DNA of 64,000 nt from UBA4615 sp046046245 (GCA_046046245.1 JBJOKE010000042.1:41073-105072), one strand, 5' to 3'. Positions 34,235 through 43,221 are shown, numbered from the stretch's first letter. A program made the numbers and translations. The notes: generated from the sequence alone by a model not told the origin.

Positions 34235-34737
34235 TCGGCGGTCCCGGCCCGGCCGCGGCGGGTGGGCGGGGCGGCGCCGTCGCGGGCTGCGCCGGCCGCG
34301 CGGCCCGTGGTCGTCCGTGGCGCGGCGCGAGGCGGGAGGGGCGGCGGCGCGCGGCGCAGCGCGCGCTCGAGCAGGCCGCGGCAGCGTGCCTCGTGGGCGG
34401 CGATCTCGCCGAGCGTGACCTGCAGGTCCTCGAGCTGGCGCTCGAGCGTGCCGCGGTGGCCCGCCAGCACCTGCAGGAAGCGCTCGAGCTGGGCGACCGT
34501 GTCGGACGGCGACTCGTACATGTCGACCAGCTCGCGGACCTCCGACAGCGACAGTCCGAGCCGCTTGCCGCGCAGCGTGAGCTTGAGCCGCGTGCGGTCG
34601 CGCTGCGTGTAGACGCGCTGGCGGCCGCCGGCCCCCGCGCGGCTGGGCGCGAGCAGGCCCTGATCCTCGTAGAAGCGGATCGCCCTGGGCGTGACGTCGA
34701 ACTCGCGGGCGAGGTCGGTGATCGTGAACGTGGCCAT
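34231..34737 (-). CDS. liuR: MerR-family regulator of leucine/isovalerate catabolism
   Basis: 168-aa MerR-type regulator. Winged HTH at the N terminus: TITDLAREFDVTPRAIRFYEDQGLL followed by the wing RQRVYTQRDRTRLKLTLRGKRLGLSLSEVRELVDMY; then a long coiled-coil helix (about residues 80-125) for dimerisation and an Ala/Arg-rich tail. No Cys ligand cluster for metals. The LGLSLSEVRELVDMY region and neighbourhood of liuA identify it as LiuR-like, the proteobacterial regulator of branched-chain amino-acid breakdown. Two matching operators flank it, one before the liu operon and one between liuR and the metallo-hydrolase gene, so autoregulation is likely. Confidence 0.87.
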   Translation of the reverse strand: MATFTITDLAREFDVTPRAIRFYEDQGLLAPSRAGAGGRQRVYTQRDRTRLKLTLRGKRLGLSLSEVRELVDMYESPSDTVAQLERFLQVLAGHRGTLERQLEDLQVTLGEIAAHEARCRGLLERALRRAPPPLPPRAAPRTTTGRAAGAARDGAAPPTRRGRAGTAD

Positions 34738-34834
34738 GGCCTCGTAGGCGGGTCGGCCGGCGCCGCGCCGGGTGCCGGAACGGCGTCGTCCGCGGTGGAA
34801 CCGGCGCGCGGCGGCGCCCGGCGGCGCGGGTAGA

Positions 34835-34856
34835 CTGACGTTGACGTAAACGTCCG
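34835..34856 (+). promoter_or_regulatory. LiuR-type operator 2 (liuR / metallo-hydrolase intergenic)
   Basis: Shares the exact 19-mer TGACGTTGACGTAAACGTC with operator 1 read on the opposite strand (19 of 22 positions overall). It lies 12 nt before the ATG of the metallo-hydrolase gene and about 98 nt before liuR. The core TTGACGTAAACGTCC has one mismatch in the right arm. Confidence 0.8.
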
Positions 34857-34868
34857 ATTCTAGCCGCG

Positions 34869-35930
34869 ATGAATCCGCACGAGCACGAGCTGAGCTATCC
34901 GTTCGCCGACACGCTGCCGGCGCCCGGCACGCGGCTGGAGGTGGCCCCGGGCGTCTTCTGGCTGCGGATGCCGCTGCCTTTCGCGCTCGACCACATCAAC
35001 CTCTGGCTGCTGCGCGACTCCTTCCGAGGCCGCGAGGGCTGGACGGTGATCGACTGCGGCGTCGCGAACGATGCCATCCGCGGCCACTGGGAGACGGTGT
35101 TGGCCGACGGGCTCGAGGGCCTGCCGATCGTCCGCGTGCTCTGCACGCACACCCATCCCGACCACGTCGGCCTCGCGCGGATGCTGTGCGACCGGTTCGG
35201 CGCGCCGCTGTGGATGACGCTCGGCGAATACGCGATGGGCCGGATCCTGTCGGTGCAGATGCCGGGCGCCGATCCGGACGCGGGCTACCGGCACTACAAG
35301 CGGCACGGCATGACCGACGGGCCGCAGCTCGAGGCGCTGTCGCAGCGGGTGCGCAAGCATTTCCCCGGGCTGGTGCCGTCGATGCCGCTGTCGTTCCGTC
35401 GGATCGTCGACGGCGAGGACATCGCGATCGGCGGGCGTCGCTGGCGCGTGATCGTCGGGACCGGCCACTCGCCCGAGCACGCGGCGCTGCACAGCCCGTC
35501 CGACGCGCTGCTGCTGTCGGGCGACATGGTGCTGCCCAGGATCTCGACGAACGTGTCGGTGTTCGACCTCGAGCCCGAGGCGAACTCGCTGACCTGGTAC
35601 CTGTCCTCGCTGTCGCGCTTCGAGCCCTGTGCGGCCGACACGCTGGTGCTCCCCTCGCACGGTCGGCCGTTCCGCGGGCTGCACCGGCGGATCGAGCAGC
35701 TGCGCGAGCACCATGACGAGCGGCTCGCGGTCGTGCTGGCGGCTTGCCGGGAGCGGCCGCATCACGCGGCCGGCATGGTGCCGATCCTCTTCGGCCGCGA
35801 GTTCGACGCGCACCAGATGATGTTCGCGCTCGGCGAGTCGCTCGCGCACCTGCACGCGCTGTGGTACGACGGCGCGCTCGAGCGGACGGTGGGCGAGGAC
35901 GGCGTCCTGCGGTTCGCGGCCGCCGCCTGA
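34869..35930 (+). CDS. Metallo-beta-lactamase-fold hydrolase
   Basis: 353-aa MBL-fold metallo-hydrolase. The zinc motif H-x-H-x-D-H is in CTHTHPDHVGLA (about residue 98), a further His in IVGTGHSPEHAAL (about 200), the bridging Asp in LLSGDMVLPRIS, and the terminal His in VLPSHGRPFRG. The helical C-terminal domain (about 270-353) is typical of the subgroup often found next to LiuR and beta-oxidation genes. Likely a thioester or lactone hydrolase in acyl-CoA catabolism (inference). Transcription probably starts at or just within the LiuR site only 12 nt upstream, so its leader must be very short. Confidence 0.86.
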   Translation: MNPHEHELSYPFADTLPAPGTRLEVAPGVFWLRMPLPFALDHINLWLLRDSFRGREGWTVIDCGVANDAIRGHWETVLADGLEGLPIVRVLCTHTHPDHVGLARMLCDRFGAPLWMTLGEYAMGRILSVQMPGADPDAGYRHYKRHGMTDGPQLEALSQRVRKHFPGLVPSMPLSFRRIVDGEDIAIGGRRWRVIVGTGHSPEHAALHSPSDALLLSGDMVLPRISTNVSVFDLEPEANSLTWYLSSLSRFEPCAADTLVLPSHGRPFRGLHRRIEQLREHHDERLAVVLAACRERPHHAAGMVPILFGREFDAHQMMFALGESLAHLHALWYDGALERTVGEDGVLRFAAAA

Positions 35931-36102
35931 GCCCGCGGATCGCGATGCCCGTCGGCGTCGGCGCACCGCGCGCGCCGGCGCGTCGGTGGTGCTCGTCGAT
36001 CCGCATGGGGCGGCGCCGACCCGCTCGCGATCAGCGGCCGACGCTTCCCCGCCGCGGGCTCGCGGCTGCAGCGCGATGCGCGTATCGGCGCCGGCCGGCG
36101 CG

Positions 36103-38298
36103 TCAGCCCGCCACCGGGCCGGTCGCACCGACCCACCGGGCGAGGCGCGCCTCGAGCATGGTCCGGTCGAGGGGCTTGGCGAGATAGTCGTCCATGCCCG
36201 CGGCGAGGCAGCGTTCACGGTCCTCGTCGGTGGCGTTCGCGGTCAGTGCGATCACCGGCGTGCGCGCGAGCCCCTGCGCGCGTTCGGCCTGGCGCCAGCG
36301 CTGCGTGGTCTCCAGCCCGTCGAGGCCGGGCATCTGGACGTCCATCAGCACCGCGTCCCACGGCGAGGCGGCGAGGCGCTCCAGTGCGCCCGTGCCGTCG
36401 CCGACGACGGCGGGCTCGACCCCCAGGCGCTGCAGCAGCGCGACCGCGAGCAACTGGTTGACCGCGTTGTCCTCGACCACCAGCACCCGGCGGCGCGGTT
36501 CGGCGTGCTGCGGGTCCGCGACCGCGGACGGGGCGGCGACGCCCTCGGTGGTCGCGCGGGCGGGTGGCGCGGCGGGATCAGGGGCCGGCGGCGCGGCGAG
36601 CAGCGCCGCGCCGTAGGGCGTACCGGTCGGCCTGCCCGTCGCCGTGTCCTCGGGCTGGCGTGCCGACGGTCGCGCGTCGCCCGGGCGCCCGGGCTCGGCC
36701 GTGCCGTCGAGCGCCGCGGCGAGGGCGCGCGCGCGCATCGGCCGCTCGATCCGGGGCAACGCGGGCGCGGCGGCGACGGCGCGCGAGGTGGCCAGCACCA
36801 CCGGGGCGGCCGCCTGCGTCGCCCGCGCCGCGGCGATCCGCTGCGCGAACGCGAGCGCGGTCCGATCGTCGGCGGCGACCAGCAGCGGCAGCCGCGGCTC
36901 GCGTGCGGCGGCGGCCGGCTCGCGCAGCTGCAGCCCCCAGGCGGCGAGCTGCGCACGCTGCATCGGATCGATGCCGGCGACCGCGACCGCGCGGCCGGTC
37001 AGCCGCGCGACCCGTGACCGCGCGTCGGCGAGCGCGGTGCGCTGCGTGGGCGGATGCCAGGCGACGGTGAACCGGAAGGCCGCGCCGCCGCCGGGTGCGT
37101 CGCCGACATCGATGGCGCCGCCCATCAGCTCCGTCAGATGCCGGCAGATCGCGAGGCCCAGACCGACGCCGCCGTGGCTGCGCGAGGCCGACTCGTCGAC
37201 CTGGCAGAACGCCTGGAACAGCCGCCTGCGCTGCACCGCGGGAACGCCCGGGCCGCTGTCCACGACGCGGACCTCCAGCAGCCGCTCGGCGTCGCGGAAC
37301 GAGAGCCGCACCTGAACGTGGCCCTCGACGGTGAAGCTCACCGCGTTGTCGAGCAGGTGGCGCAGCACCTCGCGGAAGCGCCGGTCATCGCCGTGCATCG
37401 GTGGCGGTGCGTCGCCGTCGAATGCATAGCCGATCGCCAGCCCCTTGTGCGCGGCTCGGAGCGCGACGCGCGCGAGCGCGTCCTCGACCGCCTCGACGGG
37501 ATCGAAGTCGGACTGGTGCAGCGGGAGCCGACCCGTCTCGAGGTCGGCCACCTCCAGCACCCGATCGATCAGCGAGCGCAGCGTCTCGGCACTGCGCTCG
37601 AGGCCGTCGACCAGCCCGCGCTGCGTGTCCGACAGCGCGGTGTCGCGCAGCAGCGCGGCCAGCCCGAGCAGGCCGTTCATCGGCGTACGGGCCTCGTGGC
37701 TCATGTTCACCAGGAAACGCGACTTCGCCCGCGATGCGTCGAGCGCGGCGGCGCGAACCGACCCGAGCTCGCGCTCGCCGAGCTCGACGAGCGACGCGTC
37801 GGCGAGCAGCACGACGAGGTGCCGCACGCCGTCGACCTCGATCGGCGCGGACGCGATGTCGGCCGCGAACGCGGTGCCGTCGTGGCGACGCGCCTCGATG
37901 CGCCGGCGGCGCCCGCCGAGCCCGGTCGGGCCGGCGCGCAGTGCGTCCTCCGGCAGCAGCGCGTCGGCCGGCGTGCCGTGCAGCGCCCTGGCCGGCTGGC
38001 CGAACATCGCCGCGGCGGCGCGATTGCAGCGGACGATCCGCCCTGCGTCGTCGATGACGACCAGGCCGTCCTGCAGGCCGTCGACGACCGCCCGCAGCGC
38101 GGCCTCGTCGACGCGCGGCGACCCCTCGGCGGCTGTCTCGAGGCGTCCCGCCGCCTGCGGCTCGCCGCCGGACGCCTCGCGCGAGGACGCCGCCGCCGGC
38201 GTGCCGGCGGCGCGGCCGAACCCGAGCCGGGCGAGCAGCGACCGGTCGGCGCGTCGCCGGGGGGCTGCGGCGTCGGGCAGGGGGGGCCGTGTGTCCAT
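36103..38298 (-). CDS. Hybrid sensor histidine kinase / response regulator
   Basis: 731-aa cytoplasmic hybrid kinase; no membrane helix. PAS domain (about 65-175; VVDGLQDGLVVIDDAGRIVRCN), HisKA with phospho-acceptor His near 199 (FLVNMSHEARTPMNGLL), HATPase with N box HLLDNAVSF, G1 VVDSGPGVP and G2 GGVGLGLAI (about 310-420). A degenerate receiver-like stretch (about 435-545) lacks phosphorylation residues, and a C-terminal receiver has the acidic pocket VVEDNAVNQ, Asp near 650 (MDVQMPGLDG) and Lys in LAKPLDR. Resembles BarA-like kinases without the HPt domain, so a separate phosphotransfer protein is expected. The input is probably an intracellular signal. Confidence 0.9.
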   Translation of the reverse strand: MDTRPPLPDAAAPRRRADRSLLARLGFGRAAGTPAAASSREASGGEPQAAGRLETAAEGSPRVDEAALRAVVDGLQDGLVVIDDAGRIVRCNRAAAAMFGQPARALHGTPADALLPEDALRAGPTGLGGRRRRIEARRHDGTAFAADIASAPIEVDGVRHLVVLLADASLVELGERELGSVRAAALDASRAKSRFLVNMSHEARTPMNGLLGLAALLRDTALSDTQRGLVDGLERSAETLRSLIDRVLEVADLETGRLPLHQSDFDPVEAVEDALARVALRAAHKGLAIGYAFDGDAPPPMHGDDRRFREVLRHLLDNAVSFTVEGHVQVRLSFRDAERLLEVRVVDSGPGVPAVQRRRLFQAFCQVDESASRSHGGVGLGLAICRHLTELMGGAIDVGDAPGGGAAFRFTVAWHPPTQRTALADARSRVARLTGRAVAVAGIDPMQRAQLAAWGLQLREPAAAAREPRLPLLVAADDRTALAFAQRIAAARATQAAAPVVLATSRAVAAAPALPRIERPMRARALAAALDGTAEPGRPGDARPSARQPEDTATGRPTGTPYGAALLAAPPAPDPAAPPARATTEGVAAPSAVADPQHAEPRRRVLVVEDNAVNQLLAVALLQRLGVEPAVVGDGTGALERLAASPWDAVLMDVQMPGLDGLETTQRWRQAERAQGLARTPVIALTANATDEDRERCLAAGMDDYLAKPLDRTMLEARLARWVGATGPVAG

Positions 38299-38471
38299 CG
38301 GCGCACGCTATCGCGCGCTGCGAGGCCGCAGCCCAGGCCGGCCGCGCGACGGGGAACCCGGGCGGACGAGCGGGTGAAATCGCGCGCGGGACGGCGGTGG
38401 CGCCCCGTCGAATCCGCGACCGCTCCCGGTCGACCGCCCGGCACGGGGGCCGGGTTGCCCGTGCCGCCGGG

Positions 38472-39683
38472 TCAGTCCGCCCGCGGACGCACCTTCGAGG
38501 CGGCGAGCTTCGCGTGGGTCCGAGCGGTCTCGATGTCGTCGGCGCGCGCGAGCGCGACGCCCATCCTCCGCTTCACGAACGACTCGGGCTTGCCGAACAG
38601 CCGCAGGTCCGTGCCCGGCACCGCGAGCGCGTCGGCCACGCCGTCGAAGACGATGCCCTTCGCCTCGACGCCGCCGTAGATCACCGCGCTCGCGCCCGGC
38701 GTGCGCAGCGACGCGTCCACCGGCAGCCCGAGGATCGCGCGTGCGTGCAGCTCGAACTCCGACTGGTGCTGGGTGATCATCGTGACCATGCCGGTGTCGT
38801 GCGGCCGCGGGCTCACCTCGGAGAACCAGACCTGGTCGCCCCTGACGAACAGCTCGACGCCGAAGAGCCCGGTGCCGCCCAGGTCGTCGGTGACCCGGCG
38901 CGCGATCTCGCGCGAGCGTTCGAGCGCCAGCGCGCTCATCGGATGCGGCTGCCAGCTCTCGACGTAGTCGCCCGAGACCTGCACGTGGCCGATCGGCTCG
39001 CAGAACCGGGTCTCGATCCGACCGGAGGCAGCGGTGGCGCGGACGGTGAGGAGCGTGATCTCGTAGTCGAAGTCGACGAAGCCCTCGACGATGACGCGGC
39101 CCGAATCGACGCGGCCGCCGGTGGCCGCGTACGACCATGCGCGCTCGACGTCGGCCGGCCCGTCGACCTTCGACTGGCCCTTGCCCGAGGACGACATCAC
39201 CGGCTTCACGATGCACGGGTAGCCGATGCCGCCGTCGATCGCCGCACGCAGTTCGTCGAGGCTGCTCGCGAAGCGATACGGCGAGGTCGGCAGCCCGAGG
39301 GTCTCGGCGGCCAGCCGGCGGATGCCCTCGCGGTTCATCGTCAGCCACGCGGCGCGCGCGGTCGGGATCACGTCGACGACGCCCTCGCGCTCGAGCTCGA
39401 GCAGCGTCGGCGTCGCGATCGCCTCGATCTCGGGCACCACGCGGTGCGGCCGCTCGCGTTCGATCAGCGCGCGCAGCTGCGCGCCGTCGGTCATGTCGAT
39501 CACGTGCGCGCGGTGCGCGACCTGGTGGCCGGGCGCGTGCGGATAGCGGTCGACCGCGATCACCTCGACGCCGAGGCGCTGCAGCGCGATCACCACCTCC
39601 TTGCCGAGCTCGCCCGAGCCCAGCAGCATCACGCGGGTCGCGTGCGGAGACAGCGGCGTGCCGAGGGGAGCGACGGTTTTCAC
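38472..39683 (-). CDS. purT: Formate-dependent phosphoribosylglycinamide formyltransferase
   Basis: 403-aa ATP-grasp enzyme that formylates glycinamide ribonucleotide with formate and ATP in purine synthesis. The N-terminal pre-ATP-grasp motif is VMLLGSGELGKEVVIALQRLG, then PEIEAIATPTLLELE, and the ATP-grasp core is CIVKPVMSSSGKGQS with VELFVRGDQVWFSEVSPRPHDTGMVTM (metal ligands). Start is a GTG at 39683 overlapping the previous stop (GTGA), giving the short leader typical of PurT. Full length (usual 390-400). Co-transcribed with the spermidine-synthase-like gene. Confidence 0.95.
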   Translation of the reverse strand: MKTVAPLGTPLSPHATRVMLLGSGELGKEVVIALQRLGVEVIAVDRYPHAPGHQVAHRAHVIDMTDGAQLRALIERERPHRVVPEIEAIATPTLLELEREGVVDVIPTARAAWLTMNREGIRRLAAETLGLPTSPYRFASSLDELRAAIDGGIGYPCIVKPVMSSSGKGQSKVDGPADVERAWSYAATGGRVDSGRVIVEGFVDFDYEITLLTVRATAASGRIETRFCEPIGHVQVSGDYVESWQPHPMSALALERSREIARRVTDDLGGTGLFGVELFVRGDQVWFSEVSPRPHDTGMVTMITQHQSEFELHARAILGLPVDASLRTPGASAVIYGGVEAKGIVFDGVADALAVPGTDLRLFGKPESFVKRRMGVALARADDIETARTHAKLAASKVRPRAD

Positions 39684-41764
39684 TTGAGCACCTCGAACAG
39701 GTTGTGGTGATCGTCGGTCCACGGGCGCTTCGCGCCGCGGGTGGCCGGCAGGTCCTCGCCGCCGGCGGCGCGCAGCCGCTCGACGAGCGCGGCGTCCGCG
39801 GTCAGCGCGACCCAGTCGGACCGGTACTGGATCGCCTCCTGCGGCGGCGAGTCGGAGAAGCGCAGCGCGACCAGCCCGGCCTCGTCGGCGAGCTGGCGCA
39901 CGACGCCCGTCAGGTCGAGGTAGCGGTTGGTGATGTGGAAGACCACCGCACCGCCCGGCGCCAGGTGCCGCCTGTAGACGGCGAGCGCCTCGCGGGTCAG
40001 CAGGTGAACCGGGATCGAGTCGCTGGAGAACGCGTCGACCGCGAGCACGTCGAATCGCTGGGGCGACTCGCGCTCGAGCACCAGCCGCGCGTCGCCGAGC
40101 GCGGGCTCCAGCGTCGCGCGGCTGTCGGAGAGGTAGGTGAAGCGCGCCTTCGCGACGTCGAGCACCACCGGGTTCAGCTCGTAGAGCCGGTAGGTGTCGC
40201 CTTCGCGGCCGTAGGTCGCGAGCGTGCCGACGCCGAGCCCGATCACGCCGACCCGCATCGAGGGCCGGCGCGCGGCCTCGATCGTGCGGCCGACGCCCGA
40301 GCTGGGCCCGTAGTAGGTCGTCGCCTCGGCGCGCCGGTCGGGCGCCATGTACTGCTCGCCGTGCAGGATCACGCCGTGCAGCAGCCGACGGCTCGCGTCG
40401 CGCGAGGTGTCGCCGTCGGCCGAGCCGGTGACCCGCAGCGTGCCGTAGAAGTTGCGCGACAGCTCGAGCACGCCGCCGCGGATCCAGTCGACGTAGTCGA
40501 CGAAGAGCGCGGCGCAGGCGACCGTCGCGACGAATCCGACCGCACGCAGCCAGCCCGCGGACAGCAGGCCGACGAGCAACGCGATCAGCGTGAGCGCGAG
40601 CGGCAGCTCCCAGTACCAGGCGAACGCGAGCGGCGCGGCGATGCCCACCAGCAGGCCGCCCACGGCTCCGCCGAGCGAGACCATCAGGTAGAAGCGGGTC
40701 AGGTGCGCGGGCGCCGGCTTGCGAGCCACCAGCTCGCCGTGCGCGAACATGCACAGCACGAAGAGGCCGACCGCGTAGACCGGCACCGCCTGCTCGATGT
40801 GCAGGATCGCGCGCTCGATGGCGAAGCCCTCGGGCCGGAAGCTGAGACCGCCGAGCATCAGCACCGTGAACACGGCGGTCGCGAGCAGGTAGGCGCGCCG
40901 CCTGTACCAGCCGGTGCCGTCGAAGCAGAGGATGAAGGTGATCAGGTAGAGCGACAGCGGCAGCACCCACAGGAACGGGATCGACGCGACGTTCTGCGTG
41001 ATGTGGGTGGTGACCGCGAGCAGCACGGTCGAGCCGAGCGCGGCGAGCGTCAGCCACAGCGCCTGTTCGCGCAGCGTGGGCGCGGCGGCGGGCACCGACG
41101 CGGCGCCGGCCGGCGGCGGCGGCACGACGAGCCCCTCGCCGTGCGCGTCGGCGGCGGCCAGCTCCTCGGCGCGGCGCGCGGGCGCGGCGCGCGCGCCCGA
41201 CCAGCCGGCCGCGATCGCCAGCACGACGAAGACCGCGTAGCCCGCCGACCAGCCGATCGACTGCATCCGGCCGCTGGCGTTCGGCTCGATCAGCGGCGGA
41301 TAGCCGAGCAGCGCGATCATCGAGGCCAGGTTGGACAGCGCGTAGAGCCGGTAGACGCGTGCGGCCTCGAAGCGCCGCGAGAACCAGGCCTGCACCAGCG
41401 GGCCGGTGGTCGCGAGCATCAGGTAGGGCAGGCCGATGGTCACCGCGAGCAGCAGCAGGATGCGGCCCACCGGCTGCGACGCGTCGACCGGCTTCATCGA
41501 TTCCGACACGGTGATCGGCAGGAACGCGAGGCTGGCGAGCAGCAGCACGGTGTGGACGATCGCCTGCCTTCGCGGCGCGAGCTTGCGGATCACCACGTCG
41601 GAGTAGAAGTAGCCCGCGAGCAGCGCGACCTGGAAGAACACCATGCAGGTGGTCCAGACCGCGGCCGACCCGCCGAACCACGGCAGGATCTGCCGCGCGA
41701 TGATCGGCTGGACGAGGAAGAGCAGGAAGGCTGACAGCGCGATCGTGGCGGCGTGGAGGATCAT
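39680..41764 (-). CDS. Membrane-fused spermidine synthase-like protein
   Basis: 694-aa protein. The N-terminal two thirds (1-450) contain about ten to twelve hydrophobic segments resembling an MFS-like permease with a soluble insert near 195-235; the C-terminal 230 residues are a Rossmann-fold spermidine synthase-like domain with the nucleotide motif VGVIGLGVGTLA (about 500) and the Asp of VLAVDAFSSDSIPVHL (about 573). These fused proteins are widespread in proteobacteria; aminopropyl transfer activity has not generally been proven. Start ATG 41764 gives the first membrane helix. A run of 9 G/C lies about 40 nt upstream. The stop overlaps purT by 4 nt. Confidence 0.87.
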   Translation of the reverse strand: MILHAATIALSAFLLFLVQPIIARQILPWFGGSAAVWTTCMVFFQVALLAGYFYSDVVIRKLAPRRQAIVHTVLLLASLAFLPITVSESMKPVDASQPVGRILLLLAVTIGLPYLMLATTGPLVQAWFSRRFEAARVYRLYALSNLASMIALLGYPPLIEPNASGRMQSIGWSAGYAVFVVLAIAAGWSGARAAPARRAEELAAADAHGEGLVVPPPPAGAASVPAAAPTLREQALWLTLAALGSTVLLAVTTHITQNVASIPFLWVLPLSLYLITFILCFDGTGWYRRRAYLLATAVFTVLMLGGLSFRPEGFAIERAILHIEQAVPVYAVGLFVLCMFAHGELVARKPAPAHLTRFYLMVSLGGAVGGLLVGIAAPLAFAWYWELPLALTLIALLVGLLSAGWLRAVGFVATVACAALFVDYVDWIRGGVLELSRNFYGTLRVTGSADGDTSRDASRRLLHGVILHGEQYMAPDRRAEATTYYGPSSGVGRTIEAARRPSMRVGVIGLGVGTLATYGREGDTYRLYELNPVVLDVAKARFTYLSDSRATLEPALGDARLVLERESPQRFDVLAVDAFSSDSIPVHLLTREALAVYRRHLAPGGAVVFHITNRYLDLTGVVRQLADEAGLVALRFSDSPPQEAIQYRSDWVALTADAALVERLRAAGGEDLPATRGAKRPWTDDHHNLFEVLK

Positions 41765-41822
41765 GGGGCGGCGCGGGGTGCGGTCCGTGTCGTTGTATTG
41801 GGGGGGGGCGGCTCGTACGGGC

Positions 41823-42590
41823 TCAGCGGCCCGGCGGCGACAGCCCGAGCCCGACCAGCTTCGCGTCGACCGCCTCGGCCCAGCCGCGGTTGGCCGCGGG
41901 GCTCGCGGGGCTCGGGTGCAGGATCTGCGCGATGCGCACGCCGCGGGCGAGGGCGCCGTCGACGAGTCCGCCCTGCAGCACCGTCTGCAGCCGCTTCTCG
42001 GCGAAGCCGCCGACGCCGATCGCCCACTGCGGCGCGAGCGCCGCGAGGGCGCGCGCGAGGTGGCGGTCGCAGGCGGCGTGCACCGGCTCGATCTCGGCAG
42101 CCGGCAGCTGCACGGGCGTGCGGTTGCGGCCCGAGGCCTCGAGCCAGACCAGCGGGCAGTAGTTGAGGACGAAGGCGTCCGCGAAGAAGGCGTCGGCGCC
42201 GCCCCAGCGGGCGGCCGCCCAGCCCCAGAGCCGGCGGCCGCTGACCTCGGAGCGCCGGCACCCGAAGCCCTCGATCGGTCGCTTGGGGTGCTCGTCGCCC
42301 GGTCGGCCCACCGACCCCTCGATGCCCATCCAGTCGCGCACCGCGGCGATCTCGCCGAAGGGCACGCCGGTCTGCATCATCCCGAAGGGGCCGGGATTCA
42401 TGCCGAGCAGCACGATCCGCTTGCGGGTCGCGCCGTAGCGACGGACGTAGGCCTCGTAGGGGGCCCACGCGTACTGCAGCGGGTCGTAGACGTGCGCGAC
42501 CGGCGGGCCGAAGCGCAGCGGCGCGAGTTCGGCGGACAGGTCGCGTGCGGCGTCGAGCAGCGCGCGGGCGACGGGGCTGGGAGCGGGCAT
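41823..42590 (-). CDS. SMUG1-type single-strand-selective uracil-DNA glycosylase
   Basis: 255-aa uracil-DNA glycosylase of the SMUG family, which removes uracil and oxidised pyrimidines from DNA. The catalytic motif is LLGMNPGPFGMMQTGVPFGE (about residues 62-81; Asn activates water), followed by VRDWMGIEGSV, EHPKRPIEGFGCRRSEVSG, the DAFVLNYCPLVW segment and the intercalating motif ILHPSPASPAANRGW near the end. SMUG is common in animals and scattered in bacteria. Start at 42590; it diverges from the cupin gene by 94 bp. Confidence 0.9.
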   Translation of the reverse strand: MPAPSPVARALLDAARDLSAELAPLRFGPPVAHVYDPLQYAWAPYEAYVRRYGATRKRIVLLGMNPGPFGMMQTGVPFGEIAAVRDWMGIEGSVGRPGDEHPKRPIEGFGCRRSEVSGRRLWGWAAARWGGADAFFADAFVLNYCPLVWLEASGRNRTPVQLPAAEIEPVHAACDRHLARALAALAPQWAIGVGGFAEKRLQTVLQGGLVDGALARGVRIAQILHPSPASPAANRGWAEAVDAKLVGLGLSPPGR

Positions 42591-42684
42591 GGGGCGCCAT
42601 CCTACCAATCCCGCTACCTCGGCGGTCCGGGCTTCGGGTACGCTCTCGGCGCTCACGACACCGCCCTGCCCGAACGGAGATGCC

Positions 42685-43221
42685 ATGAACGCCCCGACCG
42701 CCCCGACCGCCGTCGACACCGACCGCATCCCCTACCGGAAGCCGCAGCCCTGGGGCATGGCCCCCGACATGGTCGTGCACGACGTGCTGACCGAGGACGA
42801 GGCGCTGTGGGCGCCGGTCGCCCCCGGGATCTGGTCGCGGCCGCTGCACCTGAACGTGACCGGGGGCTTCTACGTCCACCTGCTGAAGGTGAAGCGATCG
42901 GGCCTGCTGCAGCGTCACCGGCACTCGGGCCAGGTCCACGCCTACGTGATCCGCGGCAAGTGGCGCTACCTCGAGCACGACTGGGTCGCCGAGGAGGGCA
43001 GCTACGTCTTCGAGCCGCCTGGCGAGACCCACACGCTGGTCGTGCCCGACGACTGCACCGACATGATCACGATGTTCACCGTGCACGGCGCGCTGATGTA
43101 CGTCGACCCGGAGGGCGGCTCGACCGGCTACGACGACGTCTTCACCCGGATCGACAAGTACCGCGCTCACTTCGAGGCCATCGGCCTCGGCGGCGACTAC
43201 GTCCGGCGGTTCATGCGCTGA
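42685..43221 (+). CDS. Cupin protein of the 2,4'-dihydroxyacetophenone dioxygenase family
   Basis: 178-aa cupin. The metal-binding first motif is HRHSGQVHAYVIRGKWRYLEHDW (His pair and a third His), and the second includes SYVFEPPGETHTLVV. This pattern is shared with 2,4'-dihydroxyacetophenone dioxygenase (DAD) and related ring-cleaving cupin dioxygenases. Start ATG at 42685 with CGGAGA upstream; the frame runs further left without a better start. Enzymatic activity on an aromatic ketone is possible, but the family contains many uncharacterised members. Confidence 0.84.
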   Translation: MNAPTAPTAVDTDRIPYRKPQPWGMAPDMVVHDVLTEDEALWAPVAPGIWSRPLHLNVTGGFYVHLLKVKRSGLLQRHRHSGQVHAYVIRGKWRYLEHDWVAEEGSYVFEPPGETHTLVVPDDCTDMITMFTVHGALMYVDPEGGSTGYDDVFTRIDKYRAHFEAIGLGGDYVRRFMR

